Origin: Thermococcus argininiproducens
Lineage (GTDB): Archaea > Methanobacteriota_B > Thermococci > Thermococcales > Thermococcaceae
Assembly (NCBI RefSeq): GCF_023746595.1
Contig: NZ_CP080572.1
Span: forward strand, 744,001-808,000
DNA: 64,000 bases
Reading direction: 5' to 3'
The position numbers and the translations under genes were made by a program. Under the pieces are notes generated by a model, which saw only the letters and a program-made list of their open reading frames with translations, was not told the DNA's origin and did no database searches. Below, one piece after another: positions 51,900 through 61,273 of the stretch. Numbering within the stretch: position 1 is the stretch's first letter; each line of letters begins with the position of its first letter.

Positions 51900-52961
51900 C
51901 TAGAGAGTCTTGGGAAGTACAAGGATGTCTTCTCTCTCTATGTAGAATGTGACGTCTCCTTGGGGTCTCAGGCCTACAACGTCCCTATCATTTATTGTCC
52001 TTGCTATTATTCTCCTTTCTCCAAATAGTCCAACAACCTCGATGAAAAAGCCATAGTACTCTATTAGATCCACTTTTCCAGTTATTGAGACAGCGTTTTC
52101 GATGGGATGTAAGCTGATACGTTCAGGTCTTATCACTACCACAACTTTGTCGTTCTCTCCGGTATAAGTTAGACCATCAAGCCTAAATCCTTCAAACTCT
52201 ACTGTTACTTTGTCCCCATCTCTTTCCACGACTTCCGCTGGGATTACGTTGGTCTTACCCATGAAAGAAGCAACAAATTCTGTTTTGGGTTGTTCATATA
52301 TCTCTTTTGGAGTTCCTACCTGTTCTATTTGACCTATATTCATTACTGCGATCCTATCACTTATTGCCATGGCCTCTTCTTGATCATGAGTAACATAAAC
52401 AACTGTGATTCCAAGTTCTCTTTGGATTCTCCTTATTTCGGATCTCATTTCAAGTCTAAGCTTTGCATCTAAGTTTGAGAGAGGCTCATCTAAGAGTAGA
52501 AGCTTGGGTTCAACTACGAGAGCTCTTGCTATTGCCACCCTTTGTTGCTGGCCTCCACTCAGCTGAGTTGGATATCTATCTTCGTAACCTTGGAGCTTAA
52601 CCAATTCAAGCGCCCATTTTACCTTTTTCTCGATTTCTTGTTTGGGAAGCTTCTTCACCTTAAGTCCATATGCTACGTTGTCGTATACTGTCATATGGGG
52701 CCATAAGGCATAGTTTTGGAAGACCAAAACTGCACCTCTTTCACTCGAACTTTTGTACGTGACATCCTCGTCATCAAAATGTAGGTGTCCACTGTCAGGA
52801 AAGTCCAAACCTGCTATTATTCTCAAAGTGGTTGATTTTCCACAACCACTTGGTCCGAGGAGAGTAAATAACTCCCCGTGTTTTATATGGAGATCAATAC
52901 CCTTTAGTGCAACGGTTTCACCAAATGTTTTTACTATGTTCTCAAGTTTAACCTCGACCAT
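51900..52961 (-). CDS. ABC importer ATP-binding protein (iron/putrescine/thiamine type)
   Basis: The 353-residue protein has Walker A GPSGCGKST, Q loop in VFQNYALWPHMTVYDNV, signature LSGGQQQR, Walker B LLLLDEPLSN and switch His in VTHDQEEA. The C-terminal part (about 240-353) is a TOBE-type regulatory domain, as in FbpC and PotA. AGGTGAGAAA precedes the ATG at 52961, 9 bases after the permease stop. It belongs to a three-gene importer with the fused permease and binding protein. Substrate is not fixed by sequence. Confidence 0.93.
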   Translation of the reverse strand: MVEVKLENIVKTFGETVALKGIDLHIKHGELFTLLGPSGCGKSTTLRIIAGLDFPDSGHLHFDDEDVTYKSSSERGAVLVFQNYALWPHMTVYDNVAYGLKVKKLPKQEIEKKVKWALELVKLQGYEDRYPTQLSGGQQQRVAIARALVVEPKLLLLDEPLSNLDAKLRLEMRSEIRRIQRELGITVVYVTHDQEEAMAISDRIAVMNIGQIEQVGTPKEIYEQPKTEFVASFMGKTNVIPAEVVERDGDKVTVEFEGFRLDGLTYTGENDKVVVVIRPERISLHPIENAVSITGKVDLIEYYGFFIEVVGLFGERRIIARTINDRDVVGLRPQGDVTFYIEREDILVLPKTL

Positions 52962-52970
52962 TTTCTCACC

Positions 52971-54815
52971 TCATGTTAATCCGATGAATGAGTATCTTTG
53001 CTTTGTAATAATATTCACAACAACAATTGCCGTGATTTGGACAACTATTAATAACACACCTAATGCCGCTGCTATGTTGATACTACCTGCAGCTGACATT
53101 AAGACTTCTTTCATGAATGCTGTTATTGGGGCTTGATCTATGTTGATTGAACCTAGGGTTATTCCCACGCTTGTTTCACTCATAGAGTAAACAAAGCTAA
53201 GCATTGCTCCACCAAAGACGTTTAATGAAATTAATGGCATCAATATTCCCGTAACAGTCTTCCATCTTGAAGCCCCTAGGTTTATTGAAGACTCTTCGAG
53301 GGACATATGTACTTGTTGTAACCCAGCATAAACTGATCTGGCGGCAAAAGGAAGTCTTCGTATAGAGTAAGCTAGTATCAGGACAAGGGCAGGATTAAAT
53401 CCATAGAGGGATGTTGGATTTAGGGGTGAGTTCTCTGGTGTTACTGCTGAGAAGAAGTAAAAGTATCCCATTGCCACGACTATTCCTGGAACTGCAATTG
53501 GGAGTATCACTATGCTCTCTAATATCGGACTCAAGATCCCTTTGAACCTGCTTGTTGCGTAGGAAGAGGTTATTGATAGGAGGATTATAAGGACAACAGC
53601 TGCTCCAGAATAGCTTAGGCTGTTTACAATAAATCTTCTCACATCTGGGTTCAGAAGCATCTCCTTTATGTAATCGATAGTAAATCCTTGGGGAAGTACT
53701 GTTGTGGTCCATCTCTCAGAGAAAGCGAGCATTATAACACCTATTTGGGGGAAGATTGTAAGCAGTAATGCTGGAAGGAGAACTAGATAGATTAAGAGAG
53801 CTTGCCATGGTTTTGGTTTACTTATCCTTGGTTTCCATCTTCCACCCTTGCTTAGCATTGCATATTGTCTTAAACTTACGTATTTTCTAATTCCGAGGAA
53901 GGCTATCACTGCTAGAATGAGCATTATTATTGATAGGGCTGCTATTTCTGGGCTTCTCTCTCCTAAGCCATATATGAATTTACTGAATATCTGGTATGAC
54001 ATTAACTTTTTAGCCAGTGGATCACCGTGGAATACGATGGGAGCTGCTAAGTCCTCAAGACTGAAGATGAATACCAAGGTAGCACCTGCAGCAATTCCAG
54101 GAAGAGCCAAGGGAAAGGTGACAGTTCTGAAAAGTCGAAATCCTTTGCTTCCAAGGTTCTCAGCTTGTTCTTCTAGAGTAGGATCAATATTAATAAAGCT
54201 TGCATATGCATTTAAATAAACTATTGGATAATATGCCATCGATTGGGCTAAAACAACTCCTGCTAACCCATCTATTTTGATTCTAAATGGTAGCACATGA
54301 AGGATTTCATGGAAGATGTAATTTATCAACCCAAATTCACTAAACATTTGTTTTATAACATAAGCGTTTACAAAGGGAGTTACTAGGAGCGGGATAAAGA
54401 GAGCGATTCTAAAGAGATTTTTCCCTTTAAAATTGTATCTTGCCATTACAAAGGCAAAAACTGTCCCTAAAATCGCAGTAAAGAGAGTCACTAAACCGGC
54501 AACAACGAGGGAGTTAAGAACAACACCAAAATCTACACCCCTGATTAAATACAAACTCTCACCAGTTGAAGTTGTTAATTTTTGGGCAAAATCTCCATGT
54601 GGAGGGACCTGGAGATAATAAGAATCCATTAATATGCTCTTAAACCAATGAAGTGAGATATTCCCATCATAAGTGAATGCAATTAGCAGCATAGAAAGTA
54701 CAGGGACTATTAAAAAGATCATCAGATAAAGCAATGGAAAAATATAGGAAAAGGCAACAAGGGGCTCAAACAGTGGAGTCCCAAAAAATCTTTCAGTCCA
54801 TTTATTCACTTTCAT
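52971..54815 (-). CDS. ABC importer permease, fused double form (FbpB-like)
   Basis: The 614-residue protein carries two binding-protein-dependent permease domains in tandem, each with about six membrane helices. Coupling motifs are visible in each half: EEQAENLGSKGFRLFRTVTFPLALPGIAAG and LEESSINLGASRWKTVTGILMPLI. A fused permease of this type is found in iron, thiamine and 2-aminoethylphosphonate importers. GGAGGTGCAAGG precedes the ATG at 54815; the upstream in-frame ATG at 54869 lies inside the receptor gene. It overlaps the receptor stop by 4 bases. Confidence 0.92.
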   Translation of the reverse strand: MKVNKWTERFFGTPLFEPLVAFSYIFPLLYLMIFLIVPVLSMLLIAFTYDGNISLHWFKSILMDSYYLQVPPHGDFAQKLTTSTGESLYLIRGVDFGVVLNSLVVAGLVTLFTAILGTVFAFVMARYNFKGKNLFRIALFIPLLVTPFVNAYVIKQMFSEFGLINYIFHEILHVLPFRIKIDGLAGVVLAQSMAYYPIVYLNAYASFINIDPTLEEQAENLGSKGFRLFRTVTFPLALPGIAAGATLVFIFSLEDLAAPIVFHGDPLAKKLMSYQIFSKFIYGLGERSPEIAALSIIMLILAVIAFLGIRKYVSLRQYAMLSKGGRWKPRISKPKPWQALLIYLVLLPALLLTIFPQIGVIMLAFSERWTTTVLPQGFTIDYIKEMLLNPDVRRFIVNSLSYSGAAVVLIILLSITSSYATSRFKGILSPILESIVILPIAVPGIVVAMGYFYFFSAVTPENSPLNPTSLYGFNPALVLILAYSIRRLPFAARSVYAGLQQVHMSLEESSINLGASRWKTVTGILMPLISLNVFGGAMLSFVYSMSETSVGITLGSINIDQAPITAFMKEVLMSAAGSINIAAALGVLLIVVQITAIVVVNIITKQRYSFIGLT

Positions 54816-56275
54816 CCTTGCACCTCCGAAAGAACGCTTTGGTATTTTTGTCTTGCGGCCTCTCTCCACTCTTGCATTAGAGTGTCCCTAAAGGATGAGT
54901 CTTTTGCAAGTCTGTCATTTATCTTTTCTGCATATTCCTCAGTTAGGGTAACCATTTGTCCTGTATCTGGATCTTTGAACTCTATAGGTTCTAAAAGTCT
55001 TGCCTTGAGTTCATTGTATTTCTCTTCGCTTATTTTTCCTTCTTTGTATGCTTTTACAAGAGCCACCCAGGCCCTGTGAAGCTCTTGGTTTGCATCTACG
55101 AGGGTTGCTTTGAAGTAAAGCTGCATTGAAGTTACAGTGGCTAAAGCTGCGTTATCATCAAATTCGATACCTTGGGTCTTAAGTGCACTTTCATATGCTC
55201 TTTTCAGGTCAGGTCTCTTTTGCCCCTCAGGTGTGCTAAATACATCTGGGTTAACTGGAAGCCTGTTTATTTTTTCATCAAGCCATATCTTTTGTCCTTC
55301 AGTAAGAACCCAATAAATAAATGCTTGAGCAGCTTCTTTGTTTTGGGAGTTTGCGAGAAGGGCTATTGGGTCTCCATTTATTATGCTTTGTCCTTTTGGA
55401 ATAATATATTCACAAGATGGATTAAGCTTCATTGCAGTGTATCCATAGAAATCAATGGTGTTTCCAACAGCTATGTCTCCCGCTATTACAGCTTCTCTAA
55501 CAGCATCACTTGCGTCGTAAATCTTTGAATTTGCAGCAATGAGTCTAAGAATCTTCCATCCTTCGTCCCAACCAAATGCTTGGAGAATTATTTGATAAAT
55601 TCTTGTGTTTGAAGTGCTCCTTGTTGGATCTGCTATTCCCATTTGGGGTGGATCCATTGCAAAAGTCTCACTTGCAATTTCCTCCCACTTTTGAGGAACT
55701 GGGAGGTTCCATCTCTTGAGGACATCATGGTTTACAGTGAATCCAAAGGATGACAATGCAGCGGCTATCCAGTAGATCTTTCCATCGTCTCCTTTTCTGA
55801 TCATTGGCATTCCAGCGAGTGTTTCTTGGATCTGATTTCCAACAAGCCCTAAAATCTTTTGGTCCTCGATGGGGGCTAAATAATTATTTTTGAAGAGATC
55901 ATCAAAGAGTGTTGGGCCTCCACCCCATCCGACGTCGGCTCCTTTTTCTATATATGTGGGCCATAAGGACTCTGGAGCTTTTATGAACTTTACATCTTTA
56001 ATGTTATATTGCTTAGCTATGTCGCTTTGGAGAAACATTTTCTTTGCCATCACTTGAATAGTAACATCATGTCTCGTAAGGACAACTAGAGTTATTGGAC
56101 CAGTAGGTGTTGGAGAAGAAGTTGGAGAGGTGGTTTGAGTAGGAGATTCTGTGGGGGATTCTGTCTCAGTAGGTTGGGTCGTGGTTGAGGGTGTAGTCTC
56201 ACCACCAATACATCCAGCAGCTATTACGCTTGCGATTAAAATAAAAAGCATCACAAAACCAATCCTCTTTTTCAC
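54812..56275 (-). CDS. ABC importer substrate-binding lipoprotein (SBP_bac_6/FbpA-like)
   Basis: The 487-residue receptor starts with a signal peptide and lipobox VIAAGC (Cys22), then a Thr/Ser/Pro-rich linker. The binding fold is indicated by LVVLTRHDVTIQVMAKK, GADVGWGGGPTLFDDL, ALSSFGFTVNHDVLKRW and AIAVGNTIDFYGY-like segments near residue 290. The family captures ferric iron, thiamine or phosphonates. The GTG at 56275 follows GGTGAGGCAAC. It is the first gene of the importer transcript (receptor, permease, ATPase, DUF447, perhaps the phosphoesterase). An iron role is not certain because no tyrosine-rich site can be confirmed by eye. Confidence 0.9.
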   Translation of the reverse strand: MKKRIGFVMLFILIASVIAAGCIGGETTPSTTTQPTETESPTESPTQTTSPTSSPTPTGPITLVVLTRHDVTIQVMAKKMFLQSDIAKQYNIKDVKFIKAPESLWPTYIEKGADVGWGGGPTLFDDLFKNNYLAPIEDQKILGLVGNQIQETLAGMPMIRKGDDGKIYWIAAALSSFGFTVNHDVLKRWNLPVPQKWEEIASETFAMDPPQMGIADPTRSTSNTRIYQIILQAFGWDEGWKILRLIAANSKIYDASDAVREAVIAGDIAVGNTIDFYGYTAMKLNPSCEYIIPKGQSIINGDPIALLANSQNKEAAQAFIYWVLTEGQKIWLDEKINRLPVNPDVFSTPEGQKRPDLKRAYESALKTQGIEFDDNAALATVTSMQLYFKATLVDANQELHRAWVALVKAYKEGKISEEKYNELKARLLEPIEFKDPDTGQMVTLTEEYAEKINDRLAKDSSFRDTLMQEWREAARQKYQSVLSEVQG

Positions 56276-56363
56276 GTTGCCTCACCTGTTTAATGCTCTC
56301 AACTTCGTTTTTAAAATTTACCACAAAAATGGCAAAATTGGAAAAAGAAAGAGGTTTTTGGAG

Positions 56364-57506
56364 TCATCTTCTTCTCTTGAGTAGTAATGGGATTAGAATC
56401 AAACCTACTAGGGCCGCTGGACCACAGACTCCTCCTTGGGCAGTCTCTGTAACAGTTTCGGTAGTTGTTTCTGTAACTGTCTCAGTTTTGGTCTCTGTTT
56501 TGGTAACTGTTTCAGTAACTGTAACAGTAATAGTCTCTTTTGATGCTTGTTTTAACGCCCAGTGCACCATATTTGTTACAAAAGCTGGTCCGTCTAGGTC
56601 GACACCATGATATTTTGCCTCCCACGTTGGAGTGTAATCACCATATGGGCTCTCACCGCTCACGATGAGAACACTTTGCTTCCCATTCTCGAATTTGATT
56701 ATCTCTGCTGCTAGGAGAGTGAATACGCCGATATCTCCAGCGCTGTATGCATAAGCTGGAGGGTCGTTATTTTCTACAATGGTTCCATCTGAAGAAGTTT
56801 TAACAATTCTGTAGACATTTTCTGGGATGTTTCCATCTATAAGCTGTTGCCAGTTTCCGTTGTCGTCAACCCATCCAACAACGGCTGGGCCATGGTAAAG
56901 GACTTTTCCATCATATTGGAAGTTTCTGGTTATCATGTCTTTGTCAGGAGTCCCCTCATCTGGTTGAACGAGACCTACAACTCTATAAGAGGCTCCAGCG
57001 TTGCTTGTTGGGTCTTCAATTGAAGCTAAGTCAATTCTTAGATGTCCAATACCCAATTGTTCAAGAACAGCATTTGCAATATCTTGAACTTGGGGACCGC
57101 TACCATAGTCGCTATCTGCGGCAACCCATAAAACTTTTCCACCCTGTTTGAACCATTCCGCTATTGCTTGGATCTCATCTGGTTGGAATGGACTTGTGGG
57201 TTGACCAAGAATGAGCATATCAACGTTTGCAAGAGCATCAGCGGTTATTTTCTCCCCAAGGTGCTTTATTCCAAGAGTATCTGCTGCTAGGGGATCGCCA
57301 AAGTAGGCCCACTCGACATCTATAATGGTCTTGACAATTCCGTGTGCAAGTGTCCTATTGGTTCCATATTCTAACACATCTTCTGCAAGATATTTCTCGT
57401 TTTCGCCATGGGCTAAATCGACTGCGACTGTTGTTGCACTAGCAAAAGCCATACCAAAAAGACCAAACAATACAAAAACCGAAATTAGTATTGAAAGCTT
57501 TCTCAT
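56364..57506 (-). CDS. CGP-CTERM-anchored surface protein, GATase/DUF4350-like fold
   Basis: The 380-residue protein has a signal peptide (about 1-24, ending AFASA) and a CGP-CTERM end (Thr/Glu/Val-rich linker, GGVCGP, membrane helix, KRRR). The mature part has segments such as VDMLILGQPTSPFQPDEIQAIAEWFKQGGKVLWVAADSDYG, the style of DUF4350 or type 1 glutamine amidotransferase-like domains without the catalytic cysteine. It probably binds a surface or nutrient ligand. GGTGAACACC precedes the ATG at 57506. It lies 88 bases upstream of the ABC receptor gene and may be co-regulated with it; its own promoter is shared divergently with tyrS. Confidence 0.8.
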   Translation of the reverse strand: MRKLSILISVFVLFGLFGMAFASATTVAVDLAHGENEKYLAEDVLEYGTNRTLAHGIVKTIIDVEWAYFGDPLAADTLGIKHLGEKITADALANVDMLILGQPTSPFQPDEIQAIAEWFKQGGKVLWVAADSDYGSGPQVQDIANAVLEQLGIGHLRIDLASIEDPTSNAGASYRVVGLVQPDEGTPDKDMITRNFQYDGKVLYHGPAVVGWVDDNGNWQQLIDGNIPENVYRIVKTSSDGTIVENNDPPAYAYSAGDIGVFTLLAAEIIKFENGKQSVLIVSGESPYGDYTPTWEAKYHGVDLDGPAFVTNMVHWALKQASKETITVTVTETVTKTETKTETVTETTTETVTETAQGGVCGPAALVGLILIPLLLKRRR

Positions 57507-57607
57507 GGTGTTCACCAGAGTATTTTATAAAACTTGAAAGTTATAAAATTTTTGACCATTCGACAATTTTGTTCATTGATGGAAAAATTTCTTGTTGTGG
57601 AGAAAAA

Positions 57608-57617
57608 TACTTAAAAG
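57608..57617 (+). promoter_or_regulatory. TATA box for tyrS
   Basis: TACTTAAAAG with A-rich GAGAAAAA upstream lies about 34 bases before the ATG at 57651, in the divergent spacer between tyrS and the CGP-CTERM gene. Confidence 0.55.
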
Positions 57618-57650
57618 ACTCGTGATATAGTGGGGTAAAGGTGGTGTGTG

Positions 57651-58778
57651 ATGGATATTGAAAAAAAGATAGAGCTTATTACAAGAAAACCTACCGAAGA
57701 AATTCTGACCGTGAATAATTTGAGGTATCTTCTAGAAATAGGGATTCCTTTACAACATTACATAGGATTTGAGATAAGTGGTTACATTCATCTTGGAACT
57801 GGATTAATGGCGGGAGCAAAGATAGCAGACTTTCAGAAAGCAGGAATTAAAACAAGAATTTTTTTGGCAGACTGGCACTCTTGGATAAATGATAAGCTTG
57901 GTGGAGATTTAGAGGTTATTCAAAAAGTTGCGCTAAGTTATTTCAAAGAAGGAATGAAACAGAGCATTAAAGTAATGGGTGGGGACCCAGACAAAGTTGA
58001 ATTTATTCTAGCAAGCGAGATTTTAGAGAAGGGAGATTACTGGAGAACAGTGATAGATATCTCAAAGAATGTTACACTGGCGAGAATGATGCGCTCAATA
58101 ACCATAATGGGTAGACAGATGGGGGAAGCAATTGATTTTGCGAAATTGATATATCCTGCAATGCAAGTAGCAGATATATTCTACCAGGGAGTTAACATTG
58201 CTCATGCTGGAATGGATCAAAGAAAGGCCCATGTTATTGCAATTGAGGTGGCAGAGAAGTTAAAATACCACCCACTCAAGTGGAATGAGAAAAAAGTTAA
58301 GCCAGTTGCTGTTCATCATCACCTTTTATTGGGTCTTCAAGAACCTCCAAAGTGGCCGATTGAGAGTGAGGAAGAGTTCAAGGAGATTAAAGCGGCAATG
58401 AAAATGAGTAAAAGCAAGCCATATTCAGCAGTATTTATTCATGACACTCCAGAGGAGATAAAGCAAAAACTTAGAAAGGCCTTCTGTCCAGCTAAGGAGG
58501 TTAACTACAACCCAGTGCTAGATTGGGCCGAACATATAATCTTTAGAGAGGAACCCACTGAGTTTACAATCCATAGACCAGCTAAATTTGGAGGAGATGT
58601 GACTTACACAACCTTTGAAGAGCTTAAGAGGGACTTTGCAGAAGGGAAGCTTCACCCACTTGATCTAAAGAATGCAGTTGCAGAATACCTGATAGAACTT
58701 CTTAAACCTGTTAGAGAGTATTTCGAAAAGCATCCAGAGCCCTTAGAGCTTATGAGGGAAATAAAGATTACGAGGTGA
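57651..58778 (+). CDS. tyrS: tyrosyl-tRNA synthetase
   Basis: This class I enzyme charges tRNA-Tyr in the cytoplasm. The 375-residue protein has the HIGH equivalent SGYIHLGTG (about residues 43-51), the tyrosine-binding region QVADIFYQGVNIAHAGMDQRKAH and the KMSKS motif in AMKMSKSKPYS (about 255). Size matches archaeal TyrRS. GGTGGTGTGTG precedes the ATG at 57651; an ATG-like GTG one codon earlier is inside that site. It is alone on the plus strand before the AT-rich island. Confidence 0.96.
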   Translation: MDIEKKIELITRKPTEEILTVNNLRYLLEIGIPLQHYIGFEISGYIHLGTGLMAGAKIADFQKAGIKTRIFLADWHSWINDKLGGDLEVIQKVALSYFKEGMKQSIKVMGGDPDKVEFILASEILEKGDYWRTVIDISKNVTLARMMRSITIMGRQMGEAIDFAKLIYPAMQVADIFYQGVNIAHAGMDQRKAHVIAIEVAEKLKYHPLKWNEKKVKPVAVHHHLLLGLQEPPKWPIESEEEFKEIKAAMKMSKSKPYSAVFIHDTPEEIKQKLRKAFCPAKEVNYNPVLDWAEHIIFREEPTEFTIHRPAKFGGDVTYTTFEELKRDFAEGKLHPLDLKNAVAEYLIELLKPVREYFEKHPEPLELMREIKITR

Positions 58779-59090
58779 TTGCTTTTTTGATTTTGTTATT
58801 TTATTGGTATCAATAATGAGCCTCATAAACCCATAAAGGGCTGGGTTTTCCCCTGAAAGGCGAAGCTCTTCCAAGTGCGAATTCTCTGAAAGCACTGCTA
58901 AGAGGTTTTGAAAAATTCTCACTACTTTAAACTAACTTCTATTCTTTAGTTAAGTAACCGGAATTGCCTCTAACCTTCTTGTTGGCATAGACAAAGAAAT
59001 CCTAGGATAAATTAGAAACAATTTGATGACGTAAAGTTTATATAAATCAAGATTATTAATATATTTCGAAAAATCTGTTGGGGGGGACAA
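58779..59090. other. 312-base spacer with a possible structured transcript, no gene seen
   Basis: No coding frame of useful length was found. The only structure seen is an inverted repeat (58866-58904): CTCTT-CCA-AGTGC and GCACT-GCT-AAGAG around a loop, which could fold as a hairpin with an internal loop. No C/D or H/ACA box set is clear. The right part holds the promoter of the AT-rich island. Confidence 0.45.
59036..59048 (+). promoter_or_regulatory. core promoter of the AT-rich island operon
   Basis: GTTTATATAAATC is a near-consensus TATA box with a BRE-like CGTAAA directly upstream. It lies 43 bases before the ATG at 59091. It likely drives all five genes to 62407. Confidence 0.65.
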
Positions 59091-59489
59091 ATGCATCGTA
59101 AGGTTGTATTTGTGTTGTCTTTTTTAGCAATTCTTGCTATAGTAGCAACGGGAATGGTTTGGGCAAAAAGTGATTATATTGCTCCCGAGAGAATTGCAGA
59201 TCCTACAATATCTGATCAAGACTGTTTTTACATGAGTCCTACTGATGCTGGTGGGCTGTGTGCATGGATACAAGGAAAAGCAAGCCAAATAAATCCACCG
59301 TTGCTCTATGATTTAGATTATGCAGCGTGGGACTGGGGATATGTAATAATGACTAGAAAATGGTCTGAACCCTCAGGATATCCTTCAACAGCTTGGCTAA
59401 GTGCCCACATGAAAGCTGATGGGAAGATAGCATTGCCTCCATATTACGTCGTTGAAGTAGATGCACATATTTCATGGGTAGGAGGCTGA
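59091..59489 (+). CDS. small secreted protein, first gene of AT-rich ABC island
   Basis: The 132-residue product has a clear signal peptide (about 1-25, ending VWAKS). The mature part is about 105 residues, rich in Trp, Tyr, Ala and Pro, with two cysteines (45 and 57) close enough to form a disulfide loop. No lipobox, C-terminal anchor or catalytic motif is seen. GGGGGGAC lies two bases before the ATG. It is followed by an ectodomain protein, an ABC permease, another ectodomain protein and an ABC ATPase. A secreted effector, bacteriocin-like peptide precursor or surface subunit would fit this context. No known family recognised. Confidence 0.72.
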   Translation: MHRKVVFVLSFLAILAIVATGMVWAKSDYIAPERIADPTISDQDCFYMSPTDAGGLCAWIQGKASQINPPLLYDLDYAAWDWGYVIMTRKWSEPSGYPSTAWLSAHMKADGKIALPPYYVVEVDAHISWVGG

Positions 59490-59493
59490 GCTA

Positions 59494-60558
59494 GTGAGAA
59501 AAAATTTGTTCTTTCTTTTTATTTTATGTTTTGTGCTGGCGTTATCGCCGTTTAGATATGCTGAACCTTTTTGGCTCAAAGAAGGTGTTTATTTTAAATA
59601 TACTGCTGATAAAATGTTTATTGTTCAGAAATCTGTTAAAAACACTACTTATGTTAATTATTACGGAGAATATGCTGAATTTTATTGGGAAGTTTTGGAG
59701 ATCAAAAATAGGACTGCTAGAATTTTGATAACGCTAAATATCTCTAATATCACTTTTACGACAACTCATTATATGACAGAAAAAGAAGCAAAAAAGAAAT
59801 TTAAAAAACTGGTTATTCAAGTATTATCGCTAAAGCCTAATTTAAAACATGAAAATTGTGCTATTTACAATATTGACCCTTGTCAAGTTCGCATATGCAA
59901 TGACACTGTTTTAGGGTTTATTAAATCATGCGATAACATGACGTATTACCTTGTCATATCCCCTGAAAAAAGGGGGATATATGAATATGTGAATACTACC
60001 CTCCATGGCCTTCACAAATCGGCTATTATAGATGTTGACCTCGAAAGCAATATTGTCAAGTATAATGGTTCAAAAATTGGGCCAAATCTCCTTTTTATAA
60101 ATCCGAGTATGGTACTCACAGGTTTAGGTGTTCTTGAAACCTCTAACAATAGAATTTTTATTTCGAACATAACAATCGCAAACTTTATTGTTCATACTTA
60201 TTACATGGATTTCAAACCCCCTATTATTATTGTTGCTACTAATACTCATGAATATTTGTGGTATGATTCAAGTACAGGCATTTTGATAAGTGGAGGTATT
60301 CCCCCAAATATTGCAAGGAATGTTTTTGGATTTGATACTATTCTGCTTTCTAACCGTATAGAGTCAAAAAATCTGAAAAAAGGATTTAATTCAAAAGATT
60401 ATTATGGGATTGGAATGATTTTAGAAGATACTAATGTTGACTTTTCGGGTGTTATGCCCTTATCTGGTGTCAGTATTTCAAAATTATATTTAGGGCTTTT
60501 TGTAGTCTCTTTATCAAGTTTGGTGTTCTCAATAATTTTTAAATCTAGGAGGGGCTAA
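59494..60558 (+). CDS. secreted, C-terminally anchored ectodomain protein of the ABC island
   Basis: The 354-residue product has a signal peptide (about 1-23, ending RYAEP), a large Asn/Tyr-rich outside domain with many N-glycosylation-type Asn-x-Thr/Ser sites, and a C-terminal membrane helix (about 328-348) followed by KSRRG. Four cysteines fall within a short segment (ENCAIYNIDPCQVRICN ... KSCDN, about residues 129-150). The GTG at 59494 uses AGGAGG at the end of the previous gene, indicating tight coupling. Composition is about 23-30 percent G+C. Function is unknown; role as receptor or maturation partner for the preceding protein is inference. Confidence 0.68.
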   Translation: MRKNLFFLFILCFVLALSPFRYAEPFWLKEGVYFKYTADKMFIVQKSVKNTTYVNYYGEYAEFYWEVLEIKNRTARILITLNISNITFTTTHYMTEKEAKKKFKKLVIQVLSLKPNLKHENCAIYNIDPCQVRICNDTVLGFIKSCDNMTYYLVISPEKRGIYEYVNTTLHGLHKSAIIDVDLESNIVKYNGSKIGPNLLFINPSMVLTGLGVLETSNNRIFISNITIANFIVHTYYMDFKPPIIIVATNTHEYLWYDSSTGILISGGIPPNIARNVFGFDTILLSNRIESKNLKKGFNSKDYYGIGMILEDTNVDFSGVMPLSGVSISKLYLGLFVVSLSSLVFSIIFKSRRG

Positions 60559-60559
60559 G

Positions 60560-61273
60560 ATGAGGGCATTAATAAAATGGGAGCTTAATGAGCCCGTAAA
60601 ACTTATAATTCTGCTACTTGGTGTTTCACTGCTTTCTATTGAATTTAAAGATTTTTTGTTGTTATCCCCTAAACACGGAGTCTCTACAGCACCGGTCTTG
60701 AATTATGCATACCACGATTTTCTTTCAATGTTCAATAGGAATACTTACTTGATTTTATCTTTTATGTTACCTTTTTTAGCTACTTTATCCGTAAGACGGG
60801 AAAGAGACGAGAATCTAGCTTTAACAATATACTCTCTTGGTTATTCAAAAGAAGAAATTTTAATGGTAAAATTTTTCACAACCTACGTCCTTACATTTGT
60901 ATTTGTAGTTTCCGCACATCTATTAGTTTTTGCTTTGCACTTCTCTTCAACTCCTTCAACGATCCTTGTAACCCTCAGAAGTTCTCTGTTTGAAGTTTTG
61001 GTATTTTATGCTCTTGTGATCTTTTACATGTTTTCAATCTCCTACCTCGTAGCAATACTTTCACCTAATTCCTATATTTCGATATTCAGTTCATTTTTAC
61101 TTTTGTATATTCCCTTGTTCACTCATATAACTTCTCTTCTGCCAGAAACTTGGGTACGTCTGCTTAACGAAGGGAGAATTCTAACATTTGAATTTTTAAA
61201 GATAACACTTTTGGTTTCAGCTTTTCTTTTTGGTGTGTATATCATAGTTGGCGCTGGGAGGGATGTTAGGTGA
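60560..61273 (+). CDS. ABC-2-type permease of the AT-rich island
   Basis: The 237-residue protein has six membrane helices. The segment LSVRRERDENLALTIYSLGYSKEEILMVKFF between helices 2 and 3 is characteristic of ABC-2 permeases, placing the ATPase-contacting loop inside the cell. GGAGGGGCTAAG precedes the ATG at 60560. It is coupled to the next gene by a GTGA overlap. With the ATPase at 61712 it probably forms an exporter or a membrane-extracting complex. Confidence 0.78.
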   Translation: MRALIKWELNEPVKLIILLLGVSLLSIEFKDFLLLSPKHGVSTAPVLNYAYHDFLSMFNRNTYLILSFMLPFLATLSVRRERDENLALTIYSLGYSKEEILMVKFFTTYVLTFVFVVSAHLLVFALHFSSTPSTILVTLRSSLFEVLVFYALVIFYMFSISYLVAILSPNSYISIFSSFLLLYIPLFTHITSLLPETWVRLLNEGRILTFEFLKITLLVSAFLFGVYIIVGAGRDVR

